From Entomohabitans teleogrylli (GTDB lineage: Bacteria; Pseudomonadota; Gammaproteobacteria; Enterobacterales; Enterobacteriaceae): a stretch of DNA of 64,000 nt. Both the position numbers and the translations under genes were made by a program. Positions 1-9,970 of this stretch are shown in pieces. Position 1 is the first letter of the stretch; each line of letters begins with the position of its first letter. Below the pieces are notes generated by a model, which was given only the letters and a program-made list of their open reading frames with translations, searched no databases and was not told where the DNA came from. The stretch spans positions 513 through 64,512 of the forward strand of contig NZ_KQ947383.1 in assembly GCF_001484765.1 (NCBI RefSeq). Direction: 5' to 3'.

Positions 1-1
1 G

Positions 2-289
2 GCAAAATAAGGCGCGGACTTACGGTGAACGGAATTTCCTCCCCAGGAAAAAACCGCAATGAACAGGAATTCCTGCCCAGGCAAAAATGACCACAGCGAA
101 CGAAATCTCCCACCCACGAAAAAATGACCACGGTAAACAGAATTCATTGCCACAGACTAAAAGTAAAAAAGCGACACCTGCCACCTCTCCCCGTTCACCT
201 GGCGACAAAAGCAAAATAAGGCGCTGACTTACGGTGAACGGAATTTCCTCCCCAGGAAAAAACCGCAATGAACAGGAATTCCTGCCCAG
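2..289. repeat. 79-bp direct repeat built of degenerate ~36-bp units
   Basis: Bases 2-80 and 211-289 are the same 79-base sequence with one visible difference (GCGGA versus GCTGA). Within and after each copy, units of about 36 bases recur, roughly CC-C-G-GAAC-GAATT-CC---CCAGGAAAAA, giving four degenerate units between about 31 and 150. The block lies 3' of lysP and has no convincing gene; open frames here are low-complexity on both strands. It may be an expanded minisatellite or the edge of a larger repeat outside the window. Confidence 0.85.
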
Positions 290-399
290 AAAAAAGACCA
301 CAACGAACAGAACCACTACAAGAACAAAACCACACCAAAAAACACCAACAACACCAGGCAAAAAGCAATGAGGGAGGCGCCAGCCTCCCTCCCCCCCAA

Positions 400-1869
400 T
401 CACTTCTTAAATCGCTCCGGAAACTCCATCTCGCTATACCGTACAAAACGGGTCCCTTTGGCCAGCTTATAACTAAACCAAATAATCAAAAACAGCGGAA
501 TTCCAATGTAGGTCGCCGCTACGCCGCCCCAGTCAATGCGATCGGCAAGGAAAGCGTCATAGTTCTGGCCCAGCGTAATGATCAGACACAGCACAAAGGC
601 AAAAATCGGCCCGATCGGGAAGAACCCCGAACGATACGGCAGGTTATTGATATCATTACCCTGCAGTACAAAACCACGGCGGAACCGGTAGTGGCTGATA
701 GCAATCCCCAGCCAGGCGATAAACCCGGTCATCCCCGATGTGTTCAGCAGCCACAGATAAACCGTCTGGTTGCCAAACATCGACGTCAGAAAACACAGCC
801 CGGCAATCACCGTAGTCGCGTACAGCGCGTTACGCGGTACGCCGCCCTTCGACAGCTTCGCGAATATACGCGGCGCTTTGCCGTCGCAGGCCAGGGTATA
901 TAACATACGGGTTGATGCGTACATCCCCGAGTTCCCCGCCGACAGCACCGCGGTCAGAATTACCGCGTTCATCACCGCCGCTGCCGACAGCAGACCCGCA
1001 TGCTGGAACACCAGGGTAAACGGACTCACGCTGATGTCCTTGACGTCATTACGCAGCAGACTCGGATCGGTATAAGGAATGATCAGACTGACCACCAGAA
1101 TCGCGAACACATAAAACAGCAGAATACGCCAGAACACCTGACGCACCGCGCGCGGAATGTTCTTCTCCGGGTCCGCCGACTCACCGGCAGCAATACCGAT
1201 AAGCTCAGTCCCCTGGAAAGAGAAACCAACAATCATCGCCACGCCGATCATCGCGGCAAATCCCCCGGCGAACGGCGCATCGCCGATCGTCCAGTTAGAC
1301 CAGCCCGCCGGCTGCGCGCCTTTGAAAATGCCAATAATCATCAACACGCCAACCACGATAAAAATAATCACCGTGGCAACCTTAATTAATGAAAACCAGT
1401 ATTCCGCCTCGCCAAAACCTCTGACCGAAATGTAATTCAGCAGGAACATGATCCCGAGGAACAGCGCGCTCCAGATCCAGCCCGGGGTATCCGGGAACCA
1501 GTAATTCATCACCAGTTGCGCCGCAACCAGATCGACAGCGATCGTCACCGCCCAGTTGTACCAGTAGTTCCAGCCCAGCGCGAAGCCGAACCCTTCTTCA
1601 ACATATTTCTGGCCATAAGTGGCAAATGAACCGGAAACCGGCATAAACGCCGCCAGTTCCCCAAGACTGGTCATCAGGAAGTAGACCATCAGGCCAATCA
1701 GCATATAAGAAAGCAGCGCGCCGCCCGGGCCCGCCTGAGAAATGGTCGCGCCGGAGGCGACAAACAGCCCGGTGCCGATCGAACCGCCGATAGCGATCAT
1801 CGTCAGATGACGCGCCTTCAGTTCGCGGCGCAGACCAGGCGCTTGTGTGGTTTTATCTTGAGAAACCAT
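400..1869 (-). CDS. lysP: Lysine-specific permease LysP
   Basis: LysP is an inner-membrane lysine:proton symporter of the amino acid-polyamine-organocation (APC) family. In E. coli it also binds CadC and restrains cad induction. The N-terminus PGLRRELKARH, the first-helix motif GGSIGTGLF and about 12 hydrophobic segments are typical. I chose the ATG at 1869 (MVSQDKTTQAPG) because it gives 489 residues, the length of E. coli LysP; a longer frame adds seven unsupported residues. The gene is monocistronic, with the YdhR-like gene divergent upstream and a repeat block downstream. In E. coli, ArgP activates lysP and lysine represses it; I did not identify the ArgP site here. Confidence 0.97.
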   Translation of the reverse strand: MVSQDKTTQAPGLRRELKARHLTMIAIGGSIGTGLFVASGATISQAGPGGALLSYMLIGLMVYFLMTSLGELAAFMPVSGSFATYGQKYVEEGFGFALGWNYWYNWAVTIAVDLVAAQLVMNYWFPDTPGWIWSALFLGIMFLLNYISVRGFGEAEYWFSLIKVATVIIFIVVGVLMIIGIFKGAQPAGWSNWTIGDAPFAGGFAAMIGVAMIVGFSFQGTELIGIAAGESADPEKNIPRAVRQVFWRILLFYVFAILVVSLIIPYTDPSLLRNDVKDISVSPFTLVFQHAGLLSAAAVMNAVILTAVLSAGNSGMYASTRMLYTLACDGKAPRIFAKLSKGGVPRNALYATTVIAGLCFLTSMFGNQTVYLWLLNTSGMTGFIAWLGIAISHYRFRRGFVLQGNDINNLPYRSGFFPIGPIFAFVLCLIITLGQNYDAFLADRIDWGGVAATYIGIPLFLIIWFSYKLAKGTRFVRYSEMEFPERFKK

Positions 1870-2123
1870 ATAAAAATGTTGCCCATCCAAAAAATGAGGC
1901 GCAATTCTAGCAGACTCGCCGCACGTTGCTGCCCTGAAAAAACCTCTTATTAGAGACGTTCATAATCGCCGACGGATTATAAGTAAAACCGTCATCCGGC
2001 ACTGCGCCGCCCCGGCCGGGATCACAAGTGCATCTCCGGAAAAACGGCTTTGCCGCGCACTATGATAAGCTGGCCCGCAGCAGGGAACGACTCTGGACCC
2101 TGATGTCACGAAAGGAGCACACC

Positions 2124-2429
2124 ATGACAGTTGTTTTACAGGTTGATTTCAGTATGCCCGCAGAAATGCTTGGGGAAAATTTATCCAAATCCGCGCAGCC
2201 GCTGGCGGAAAGCATCACCCGGGAGCCGGGATTTATCTCTAAAGTCTGGACTGAAAATCAGCAAACCAACGAAGCCGGCGGCATTTATTTCTTCACTGAC
2301 CGCGCCAGCGCTGAGAAATACTGGGAAATGCATCAGGCGCGGCTGTCCGGATTCGGCGTCAACAACGCCCGGGCGCGAATTTTTGACATCAACGTCCCGC
2401 TGACCCAAATAACCAAAGGTCAGTGCTAA
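2124..2429 (+). CDS. YdhR-like small monooxygenase family protein
   Basis: This 101-residue protein resembles E. coli YdhR, a small ferredoxin-like alpha/beta-barrel dimer of the putative antibiotic-biosynthesis-monooxygenase type. Family signatures are the PLAESI-REPGF stretch near residues 20-30, K-WTE, the EAGGIYFFTD block near 45-55, and a C-terminal segment reading FD-N-PL-QI. The substrate is unknown. The start at 2124 follows an AAAGGAG ribosome binding site; the frame is open further upstream but lacks homology. It is divergent from lysP and convergent with yeiE, with 20 bases between their ends. E. coli has no gene here, so this is a lineage-specific insertion or a relocated paralog. 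Confidence 0.85.
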   Translation: MTVVLQVDFSMPAEMLGENLSKSAQPLAESITREPGFISKVWTENQQTNEAGGIYFFTDRASAEKYWEMHQARLSGFGVNNARARIFDINVPLTQITKGQC

Positions 2430-2449
2430 ACTGGTATCCTGACCGCGAG

Positions 2450-3316
2450 TCAGGATCCGCAGTAGCGTAGAAAGCGCTGTAGCGCCTTCGACAGATGCTT
2501 CTGGCGATGGTGAATAGAGTACAGCGTGCGCACCAGGCCGGGGAACGGCACCGCGACCTCAACCAGCGAGCCATTCTCCAGCTGTTCGGCAATCACCCGC
2601 CGCGACAGGCAGCTAATCCCCAGCCCGTGGCGTACCGCATGTTTAATCGCTTCTGAATTGCCCAGTTCCATTTCCAGATGAAACTCCGGCAGGTGAGACA
2701 GCAGTAAATAGTCGACAATCTCCCGGGTGCCGGATCCGCGCTCGCGCAAAATCCACGGCGCGGCGGCCAGCCGCTCAGCCGTAATCTCCCCCTGGAGCAA
2801 CGGCGCGTCCGGGGCGGCAAACACCACCAGTTCATCCTCCAGCCACGGTACCGTGACAATCCCGGTCATATGGCACGGCCCTTCAATCAGCCCGATATCG
2901 ACCCGAAAATCTGCCACGGCGTTGATCACATCCTGGCTATTGCCAACACTCAGCTCCACCGGCAGCCCAGGGTTATCGCGACGATAGCGGGCGATCACTT
3001 CCGGCAAAATATAGTTGCCGATAGTACTGCTGGCGTAGACCCGAATCGCGCCGTTATCTTCACGGAACAACTGCTCAATCTCGATAGCCTGCTCCAGCAA
3101 CCCGACAGCCCGGGGATACAGCAGCCGGCCATGTTCATTGACCACCAGTCGCTTGCCGACCCGGTCGAACAGTTGCACCCCAAGCTGTCCTTCCAGATCC
3201 GCCAGCGCGGCGCTGACCGCCGACTGGGACAGCGCCATCGCCAGAGAAGCCTGGGTAGTGGAACCGCTCTTCAGCACCTCAGTGAATACTTCCAGTTGCC
3301 GCAGGGTAATATGCAT
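2450..3316 (-). CDS. yeiE: LysR-type transcriptional regulator YeiE
   Basis: The protein is 288 residues from the ATG at 3316, which follows an AGGCGGC ribosome binding site; an upstream extension to 3361 is not supported. The N-terminal winged helix-turn-helix (residues about 1-60) contains [38 protein letters not shown] in two matching blocks, followed by a linker helix and a periplasmic-binding-protein-like effector domain. E. coli YeiE has been linked to iron and sulfite-related control, and it lies divergent to yeiH as here. Regulation of yeiH by YeiE is an inference from this arrangement and from the palindrome between them. Confidence 0.95.
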   Translation of the reverse strand: MHITLRQLEVFTEVLKSGSTTQASLAMALSQSAVSAALADLEGQLGVQLFDRVGKRLVVNEHGRLLYPRAVGLLEQAIEIEQLFREDNGAIRVYASSTIGNYILPEVIARYRRDNPGLPVELSVGNSQDVINAVADFRVDIGLIEGPCHMTGIVTVPWLEDELVVFAAPDAPLLQGEITAERLAAAPWILRERGSGTREIVDYLLLSHLPEFHLEMELGNSEAIKHAVRHGLGISCLSRRVIAEQLENGSLVEVAVPFPGLVRTLYSIHHRQKHLSKALQRFLRYCGS

Positions 3317-3369
3317 GATTGATTGCCGCCTTTTCTGGCCTGAGGGCCGTTGCCTTACCACTTATAAAG

Positions 3370-3393
3370 ATTAATTATAAATATATAATCAAT
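3370..3393. promoter_or_regulatory. AT-rich inverted repeat between yeiE and yeiH
   Basis: The arms ATTAATTATA (3370-3379) and TATAATCAAT (3384-3393) are inverted repeats with one mismatch around a 4-base centre. LysR-type regulators usually bind interrupted palindromes in the divergent intergenic region, so this is a plausible YeiE operator. It may also overlap the promoters of both genes. Binding is inferred only. Confidence 0.5.
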
Positions 3394-3445
3394 TTTATTT
3401 TTATACCATCCCACCGTAACCTTTGCCCACAAAGAGGAGAAGGTT

Positions 3446-4495
3446 ATGACAACAATTTCCGTTCACCCGTCTCGCCCTGTGCGATGGCACTTTATTCCTG
3501 GTCTGGCGCTCAGCGCGCTGATCGCTGGCGTCGCCATGTTGGCCGGCAGTGTTCCGACAATCGCCGGCGCCGGCTTCAGCGCCCTGACGCTGGCGATTTT
3601 GTTCGGTATGGTGACGGGTAACAGTATTTACCCAAAAATCGACCGCCAGTGCGAAAGCGGCGTACTGTTTGCCAAACAGCATCTGCTGCGCCTCGGCATT
3701 ATTCTCTACGGCTTGCGCCTTACTTTTACCCAGATTGCCGACGTCGGGCTGAGCGGGATAGTGATTGACATCCTCACCCTCAGCTCCACCTTTCTGTTGG
3801 CCTGCTGGCTGGGGCCAAAAGTATTCGGACTGGACCGCCAGACCAGTTGGCTGATCGGCGCCGGCAGCAGTATCTGCGGCGCTGCCGCGGTACTGGCCAG
3901 TGAACCGGTCGTCAAAGCCCAGCCAGGCAAAGTGACCGTGGCGGTGGCGACGGTGGTGATTTTCGGGACACTGGCGATTTTTATCTACCCGATGCTGTAT
4001 CCCTGGCTCAGCGCCTGGTTCAGCCCCGGCCAATTCGGTGTCTATATCGGTTCGACAATGCACGAAGTCGCCCAGGTGGTGGCCGCCGGCCATGCCGTGA
4101 GCCCGGAAACCGAAAACGCAGCGGTGATCGCCAAGATGCTGCGCGTGATGATGCTGGCACCGTTCCTGCTGCTGCTCGCCGCCCGGGTGAAACAGTTATC
4201 CCCCGCCGCAGACGGGCAGCAAAGTCGCATCACCATTCCGTGGTTCGCCGTGCTGTTTATTGTCGTGGCGCTGGTGAATTCTTTCCACCTGCTGCCTGCC
4301 CCGCTCGTGGAAGCGCTGATTACCCTCGACACCGTCCTGCTGGCAATGGCCATGGCGGCGCTGGGGGTCACTACCCACGTCAGCGCCCTGAAAAAAGCCG
4401 GGCTGCGCCCGCTGCTGATGGCGCTAACCCTGTTCATCTGGCTGATCGTCGGCGGCGGCGCCATTAACCTGCTGGTTGACGGTCTGCTGGCCTGA
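3446..4495 (+). CDS. yeiH: YeiH family membrane protein (UPF0324, putative sulfite/sulfate exporter)
   Basis: This is a 349-residue polytopic inner-membrane protein with about ten hydrophobic segments and the family's conserved loops GSSICGAAAV (around residue 140) and STMHEVAQVVAAG (around 205). The family is often annotated as a putative sulfate or sulfite exporter. The start follows AGAGGAGAAGG at 3433-3443. It is transcribed away from yeiE and is probably controlled by it. Confidence 0.95.
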   Translation: MTTISVHPSRPVRWHFIPGLALSALIAGVAMLAGSVPTIAGAGFSALTLAILFGMVTGNSIYPKIDRQCESGVLFAKQHLLRLGIILYGLRLTFTQIADVGLSGIVIDILTLSSTFLLACWLGPKVFGLDRQTSWLIGAGSSICGAAAVLASEPVVKAQPGKVTVAVATVVIFGTLAIFIYPMLYPWLSAWFSPGQFGVYIGSTMHEVAQVVAAGHAVSPETENAAVIAKMLRVMMLAPFLLLLAARVKQLSPAADGQQSRITIPWFAVLFIVVALVNSFHLLPAPLVEALITLDTVLLAMAMAALGVTTHVSALKKAGLRPLLMALTLFIWLIVGGGAINLLVDGLLA

Positions 4496-4574
4496 AAGCC
4501 AGGAAATCTCTGCGCAAACCCGCTATGATGGCAAGTTACCCCATAGCGGGGGTGTATGATCGGAGAGATAACCC

Positions 4575-5432
4575 ATGAAGTATATTGGAGCGCACGTCAG
4601 CGCTGCGGGAGGGCTGGAAAATGCCGCCATCCGCGCCCACGAGATTGACGCCACCGCCTTTGCCCTGTTCACCAAAAACCAGCGCCAGTGGCGCGCCGCG
4701 CCGCTCAGCGCCGACACCATTGACGCCTTCAAAGCCGCCTGCGAGAAATACCATTACCAGCCGGGGCAGATACTGCCGCACGACAGCTATCTGATTAACC
4801 TCGGCCACCCGGTGGCGGAGGCGCTGGAAAAATCCCGCGACGCATTTCTTGATGAAATGCAGCGCTGCGAACAACTCGGCCTGACGCTGCTGAATTTCCA
4901 TCCCGGCAGCCACCTGATGCAAATTTCCGAACAAGACTGCCTGGCGCGCATCGCCGAATCAATCAACATTGCCCTCGCCCAAACCGAAGGCGTGACCGCG
5001 GTTATTGAAAATACCGCCGGCCAGGGCAGCAATCTGGGCTTCCGCTTCGAGCACCTGGCCGCGATTATCGACGGGGTGGAAGATAAAAGCCGGGTCGGCG
5101 TCTGTATCGATACCTGCCACGCCTTCGCCGCCGGTTACGATCTGCGCACTGAAGCCGACTGCGAACACACCTTTAACGAATTTGCGCGTATCGTCGGCTT
5201 TCAGTACCTGCGCGGCATGCATCTCAATGACGCCAAAAGCGAATTCGCCAGCCGGGTGGACCGCCATAACAGCCTTGGCGAAGGGAACATCGGCCATACC
5301 GCCTTCTCCTGGATCATGCGCGATGCGCGTTTCGACGGGATTCCGTTGATTCTCGAAACCATTAACCCGGATATCTGGGCCGAGGAGATCGCCTGGCTTA
5401 AAGCGCAGCAGACCCGCGAGGCCGCCGCCTGA
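4575..5432 (+). CDS. nfo: Endonuclease IV (AP endonuclease)
   Basis: Nfo (285 residues) cleaves the phosphodiester bond 5' of abasic sites and processes blocked 3' ends in base-excision repair. It is a TIM barrel with three metal ions. The metal-ligand motifs are all visible: HVSAAGG at the N-terminus, [50 protein letters not shown] and LETINP. The length equals the E. coli protein. A SoxRS box is known upstream in E. coli; I did not identify one here with confidence. The gene lies between yeiH and yeiI as in E. coli. Confidence 0.98.
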   Translation: MKYIGAHVSAAGGLENAAIRAHEIDATAFALFTKNQRQWRAAPLSADTIDAFKAACEKYHYQPGQILPHDSYLINLGHPVAEALEKSRDAFLDEMQRCEQLGLTLLNFHPGSHLMQISEQDCLARIAESINIALAQTEGVTAVIENTAGQGSNLGFRFEHLAAIIDGVEDKSRVGVCIDTCHAFAAGYDLRTEADCEHTFNEFARIVGFQYLRGMHLNDAKSEFASRVDRHNSLGEGNIGHTAFSWIMRDARFDGIPLILETINPDIWAEEIAWLKAQQTREAAA

Positions 5433-5509
5433 AGCGCGGCGCTACTCCCCTGCCCGACTTTACGGCACAATAACAGCAGACAGGTAAGGCGCCCGGTAAC
5501 GTGATTATG

Positions 5510-6607
5510 ATGAATGACAGGGAAAAACAGATCCTCAAGATCCTCAGACGCAACCCGCTTATCCAGCAGCATGAGATCGCCGACATTCTCGCCATCAGTC
5601 GTTCCAGAGTGGCGGCGCATATTATGGATCTGATGCGCAAGGGGTTGATCAAAGGTAAGGGGTATATTCTGGCCGAGCAGGATTACTGCGTGGTGCTCGG
5701 TTCAGTCAATATGGATATCCGCGGCGTGGCCAATATTCACTATCCGCAACCCGCCTCCAACCCGGGCTGCATTCGCTGTTCGCCGGGGGGCGTGGGGCGC
5801 AATATCGCTCATAATCTGGCTCTGCTGGGCCGCGACTGCCACCTGATTTCGGCGGTAGGTAATGACTTCTACGGTGAAAATCTGCTGGAGCAGACCCGCC
5901 TGGCCGGGGTCAATATCCAGAGCTGCGTGCGGCTGCACGGCCACAGTACCGCCACCTATCTGGCCATTGATAACGACGCCGGCGAAACGGTGGTGGCCAT
6001 TAACGACACCCATATCATGGCGCAACTTACCCCTGAGCTGCTCAATCCGTCCCGGGATCTACTCAGCCATTCCGGGGTAGTGGTCGCCGACTGTAACCTC
6101 GACGAAGCGGCCCTGACCTGGGTCTTCACCCACGCCCGGGAAGTGCCGGTGTTTGTCGATACGGTATCCGAGTTTAAAGCCGCCAGGATCAGAAACTGGC
6201 TGGCGCGAATCCACACCCTGAAAATGGCCCGCCAGGACGCAGAGTTATTGTATGGCGCGGCAATCGGCAGCGAACAAGAGATGCGCGCCGCAGGCGAGTG
6301 GTTCCACCGCCAGGGTACGGCGCGGGTGTGTATCTATCTTGATGATCACGCGGTGTTCTGTAGTGAACGCAGTGGACTACAGTTGCGCCTCGCGGCCCCG
6401 CCATACCCGATACAGGATCCCTTCGGCGCCGACGACGCCTTTATGGCCGGGCTGGTGTATAGCTTTCTCGACGGCAGCGATACCCGCGACAGCCTGGTTT
6501 TTGCCCAGGCCTGCGCCGCCCTCACCCGGGCCAGCGCCAGTATGAATAACCCGAATCTGTCGGTGGATAATGTGCTGGAACTGCTGCAGAGCGACGCCAG
6601 CAAATAG
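5510..6607 (+). CDS. yeiI: YeiI: HTH plus PfkB-type sugar/nucleoside kinase
   Basis: Residues about 1-60 form a winged helix (MNDREKQILKILRRNPLIQ and then ISRSRVAAHI), followed by a ribokinase/PfkB domain with GGVGRNIAHNLALLG near residue 100. E. coli YeiI has the same architecture and was shown to phosphorylate nucleosides weakly. The C-terminal anion-hole motif reads DPFGADDAFMAG: the usual GAGD is GADD, so a catalytic-loop glycine is aspartate. GTG at 5501 and ATGs at 5507 and 5510 are possible starts; I chose 5510 because MNDRE best fits the family N-terminus. It is convergent with nupX, in a nucleoside-salvage neighbourhood. Confidence 0.92.
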   Translation: MNDREKQILKILRRNPLIQQHEIADILAISRSRVAAHIMDLMRKGLIKGKGYILAEQDYCVVLGSVNMDIRGVANIHYPQPASNPGCIRCSPGGVGRNIAHNLALLGRDCHLISAVGNDFYGENLLEQTRLAGVNIQSCVRLHGHSTATYLAIDNDAGETVVAINDTHIMAQLTPELLNPSRDLLSHSGVVVADCNLDEAALTWVFTHAREVPVFVDTVSEFKAARIRNWLARIHTLKMARQDAELLYGAAIGSEQEMRAAGEWFHRQGTARVCIYLDDHAVFCSERSGLQLRLAAPPYPIQDPFGADDAFMAGLVYSFLDGSDTRDSLVFAQACAALTRASASMNNPNLSVDNVLELLQSDASK

Positions 6608-6629
6608 TCCCGGCGCCAGAAACCACCAC

Positions 6630-6660
6630 GGGCCGCAAGCATCGCCTGCGGCCCGCTTTC
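6630..6660. terminator. GC-rich hairpin between convergent yeiI and nupX
   Basis: The stem GGGCCGCA (6630-6637) pairs with TGCGGCCC (6647-6654), followed by GCTTTC. It lies between the two convergent stops. The U-run is short, so termination efficiency is uncertain. Confidence 0.5.
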
Positions 6661-6678
6661 ACCCCCTTGTGGTATCAC

Positions 6679-7929
6679 TCAGCTAAGACCGATAAAAAAC
6701 CCGGCAATAGTGGCGCTCATCAGGTTTGACAGCGTGGCCGCCGCCAGCGCCCGTAGCCCGAGCTGGGCGATTTCCGATGCCCGCTGCGGCGCCACAGCGG
6801 AAAACGCGCCAACCACCACGCCAATCGAGCCAAAATTGGCAAACCCGCACAGCGCAAAAGAGATAATGGCGATGGTTTTAACATCCAGCGTCCCGGCGGT
6901 TTGCAGATAAGGAGAGAAATTGACGTAGGCGACAAATTCGTTAATCGCCAGCTTCTGGCCAATCAGGCTGCCGGCAAGGGCGGCATCACTCCAGTCCACC
7001 CCCATCAGCCACGCCAGCGGCGCAAGGGCATAGCCGAAAATACCTTCCAGGGTGGCATGTCCCATACCGAACCAGCCGCTAATACCGCCGATAATGCCGT
7101 TGATCAAGGCAATGGTGGCGACAAACGCCATCACCACGGTCGCCACTCCGGCGGCAATTTTCAGCCCGGTCATCGCACCGCTGGCCGTCGCTTCAATAAG
7201 GCTTTTCGGCGGCGTTTCGCTAAACGAGAGATTATCGAAGCTCACCTGCGACTCCTGCGTTGCCGGGCTGAGAAGACGAGCAAACAAAATCCCTCCCGGG
7301 ATCGCCATCAGCGATGCCGCCAGCAGATAATCAATCGGTACGCCCAGCCCGGCATAGCCAATCATGGTCGAACCGGCAATCGACGCCATACCGCTACAAA
7401 TGGCGGTAAACAGCTCATTGCGATTCAGGCGGTCGATAAAGGGTTTAACGATCGCCGGGATCTCATTCTGGCCGAGGAATATCGTGGTAACCGCGACAAA
7501 TGACTCAATTTTGCTGATATTCAGCGCCTTCTGGAAAATACCGCCGAGAATACGGATCAGGATCCCCATCACGCAAATATAATAAAGCAGGCTCACCAGC
7601 GCAGTAATGAAAATAATTGCCGGTAAAACCCGGAAGGCAAAAATAAACCCGGCGCCGTCAAACAGGGTATCCATTTTCGGGCCAACCAGCGAACCGAAAA
7701 TAAACGCGCTGCCGGCGTCGCTGTAGGTCATGACTTTATGTACCCCCAGCGCCGCCTGTTCCGCCAGCCATTTCCCCGGCGGAAAATAGAGCATGATTCC
7801 GCCAATAGCGATTTGCAGCGCCAGCGCCGCCCCGATAGTGCGCAGACTAATTCGTTTCTTATTTACTGACAGCAGAAAAGCGATGGCCAGTAATACCACC
7901 ATACCCAGAACACTTCTCATGACATCCAT
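6679..7929 (-). CDS. nupX: Concentrative nucleoside transporter NupX
   Basis: NupX is a 416-residue proton-coupled nucleoside permease of the CNT (NupC) family in the inner membrane. Visible family features are an N-terminal MDVMRSVLGMVVLL helix, the VFAFRVLPAIIF-type loop, GQNEIPA near the middle, and a C-terminal CGFANFGSIGVVVGAFS block that contributes to the nucleoside site. It is strongly similar to the psuT product at 9971-11221, so the two are paralogs. It lies just 3' of rihB on the same strand (116-base gap), so the pair probably imports and hydrolyses nucleosides together. Confidence 0.95.
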   Translation of the reverse strand: MDVMRSVLGMVVLLAIAFLLSVNKKRISLRTIGAALALQIAIGGIMLYFPPGKWLAEQAALGVHKVMTYSDAGSAFIFGSLVGPKMDTLFDGAGFIFAFRVLPAIIFITALVSLLYYICVMGILIRILGGIFQKALNISKIESFVAVTTIFLGQNEIPAIVKPFIDRLNRNELFTAICSGMASIAGSTMIGYAGLGVPIDYLLAASLMAIPGGILFARLLSPATQESQVSFDNLSFSETPPKSLIEATASGAMTGLKIAAGVATVVMAFVATIALINGIIGGISGWFGMGHATLEGIFGYALAPLAWLMGVDWSDAALAGSLIGQKLAINEFVAYVNFSPYLQTAGTLDVKTIAIISFALCGFANFGSIGVVVGAFSAVAPQRASEIAQLGLRALAAATLSNLMSATIAGFFIGLS

Positions 7930-8045
7930 AATGATGATTCCTTGATGCCCGGCTTTTGGTATCTCTGATAAGGCGGCGGGCGACCGCTGACGGCCCGCCA
8001 GTTTTTATTCGCGCGGCGTGATTCCTGAATTGCCCGCGCCGTCAA

Positions 8046-8987
8046 TCAGCAGGGTTGAAGGTACATACGCACGCACTCTTCCACTAAATTCCAGAACCAG
8101 CGGGTATCGATGGTCATACCGACTTTGGTATTCGCCGCTTTGCCGGTGACCCCCAGCTCGTCGCAAACGGTGCGGCCGTAGCACGGGCCGCTGTTGACAT
8201 CGACCTCGACATACATTTCCTGAGTGCGGATACCCTGAGGGTTGATGAGATACCCAATGCAGGTGGCGTCGTGTACCGGGCCGCCGGCTAAGCCATAGTT
8301 TTCATACTGGGTTTTCAGGGTAAAGTTCATAATGTCGCTGAACAACTGACCTGCCGGGCCGCCGGCTTTTTCCATGCGGGCTATCACATCCGCAGTGCAA
8401 ACCGTCTGATTAGTCAGATCCAGCCCCATCATCACCAGCGGTACGCCGGAGGTAAATACCACCCGGGCGGCTTCCGGGTCAGCGTAGATATTGAATTCAG
8501 CCGATGGCGTGAAATTTCCGGTACCATAAGCGCCGCCCATCAGGACAATTTCGCGGATTTTCGGCAGGATCGCCGGCTGCATGCGCATTGCCACGGCAAT
8601 ATTGGTCAGCGGGCCGACGGGCACCAGTGTAATATCGCCGTCACTGGCCATCAGAGTATCGATAATATAGCTCACCGCGTGGGTACTTTCCGCTTTACGG
8701 GTCAGCGGCGCAAATACCGGGCCGTCCAGACCCGTTTCACCGTGAATATTATCTGCGACAATTTGCTGGCGCATCAGCGGCTGCGGCATCCCGGCATAGA
8801 CCGGCACATTAATTTCCAGCGCCTGACAGACATTTAACCCGTTGACCAGGGTTTTATCGAGGGTCTGATTACCGGCGACAATGGTAATACCCAGTAAATC
8901 AATCGCCGGATGTCTGGCCGCCATCATTATGGCAATCGCATCATCATGACCCGGATCACAATCCAGGATAATCTTTCTCTTTTCCAT
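8046..8987 (-). CDS. rihB: Pyrimidine-specific ribonucleoside hydrolase RihB
   Basis: RihB (313 residues, identical in length to E. coli) hydrolyses ribonucleosides such as cytidine and uridine to base plus ribose. The calcium-binding nucleoside hydrolase signature is at the N-terminus: [14 protein letters not shown] (D at residues about 10, 14 and 15). The loops [10 protein letters not shown] and [12 protein letters not shown] and the active-site HDA near residue 240 (GPVHDATC) are all present. It is divergent from yeiL and upstream of nupX. Confidence 0.97.
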   Translation of the reverse strand: MEKRKIILDCDPGHDDAIAIMMAARHPAIDLLGITIVAGNQTLDKTLVNGLNVCQALEINVPVYAGMPQPLMRQQIVADNIHGETGLDGPVFAPLTRKAESTHAVSYIIDTLMASDGDITLVPVGPLTNIAVAMRMQPAILPKIREIVLMGGAYGTGNFTPSAEFNIYADPEAARVVFTSGVPLVMMGLDLTNQTVCTADVIARMEKAGGPAGQLFSDIMNFTLKTQYENYGLAGGPVHDATCIGYLINPQGIRTQEMYVEVDVNSGPCYGRTVCDELGVTGKAANTKVGMTIDTRWFWNLVEECVRMYLQPC

Positions 8988-9111
8988 GTTTTATTTCCTC
9001 TGTTAGCGGGTACGTTATTTTTGTCTCAGCAAAGAAAATTAATCGGGTTGATGATTGAATGATAAACACGGAAAACGTATGCTAAATATGAGAAATCTCA
9101 TACCGGGCGCA

Positions 9112-9813
9112 ATGATGAAAGAAATCCAGAATGACAATCTTAAACAGCAATTGATTAGTCAGTCAGGCTATACAGAGCATTTCTCGTTTGATGTGGCGCC
9201 GGAGACCCGGCTGTTCCATATCATGGCTGGTGATTACATTGTCAAGGAAGGTACCGCGCCGGCGTGGCTGTTTTACCTGGCGCGCGGCCGCTCGCGGCTA
9301 TATGTCACGCTGGCTAATGGCCGGGTATCGCTGGTTGATTTTTTTGGCGCCCCGTGTTTCATCGGGGAAATTGAGCTGGTGGATGAATACCATCAGCCGC
9401 GGGCCGTTCAGGCGATTGAAGAGTGCTGGTGCCTGGCGCTGCCGGTAAAACCCTTCCGCACACAGCTATTAAACGACGTGCTGTTTCTGCGCAATCTTTG
9501 CGTTTCGCTGAGCAGAAAAAATTACCGCAATATTGTTTCGTTAACCCAGAACCAATCTTTTCCGCTGATTAACCGTCTCGCCGCCTATATTTTACTGACT
9601 CAGCAGGACGATCTGTATCACGAAAAACACACCCAGACCGCGGAATATATGGGAGTATCCTATCGCCATTTATTATATGTACTGGCGCAATTTACTCGCG
9701 ACAGAATATTACTCAAGCAAAAAGCGGGTTATGTTATTAGCAACAAAAAAGTGCTGACTGCGCTGGCGCGGGAAATGGATCCGGAAAATAACTTTATCAA
9801 TTTACTATATTAA
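9112..9813 (+). CDS. yeiL: CRP/FNR-family regulator YeiL
   Basis: YeiL is a CRP-like protein with an N-terminal cyclic-nucleotide-binding-fold domain (about residues 30-130) and a C-terminal winged helix whose recognition segment includes [19 protein letters not shown]. Two conserved blocks, [10 protein letters not shown] and [11 protein letters not shown], match E. coli YeiL, which is linked to nitrogen-starvation and stationary-phase survival. Two adjacent ATGs (9112, 9115) start a 233/232-residue form; the frame is open to 9055 but the extra part lacks homology. It sits between the divergent rihB and the convergent psuT, so local control of nucleoside genes is possible but unproven. Confidence 0.93.
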   Translation: MMKEIQNDNLKQQLISQSGYTEHFSFDVAPETRLFHIMAGDYIVKEGTAPAWLFYLARGRSRLYVTLANGRVSLVDFFGAPCFIGEIELVDEYHQPRAVQAIEECWCLALPVKPFRTQLLNDVLFLRNLCVSLSRKNYRNIVSLTQNQSFPLINRLAAYILLTQQDDLYHEKHTQTAEYMGVSYRHLLYVLAQFTRDRILLKQKAGYVISNKKVLTALAREMDPENNFINLLY

Positions 9814-9970
9814 TGAATAAAAAATATCAGCCGCTGCCCGGCATAACTATTATTATACCGGCGGATGCGTGAATCTGCGATTATTGAAATTAACCAGGAT
9901 GCCCCTTGCGGCGCAGGAAAACGGATTTTCCGCGCCGCGATAGTACGCGCCAGATTGCTGGCGCGAGAAT

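Noticed and set aside
268..903. Long plus-strand open frame over the lysP 3' end
   Set aside because: It is antisense to lysP and low in complexity, without a ribosome binding site or any recognisable domain.
4196..4464. Antisense open frames over yeiH and similar GC-rich genes
   Set aside because: These are shadows of GC-rich coding sequence, without conservation or starts.
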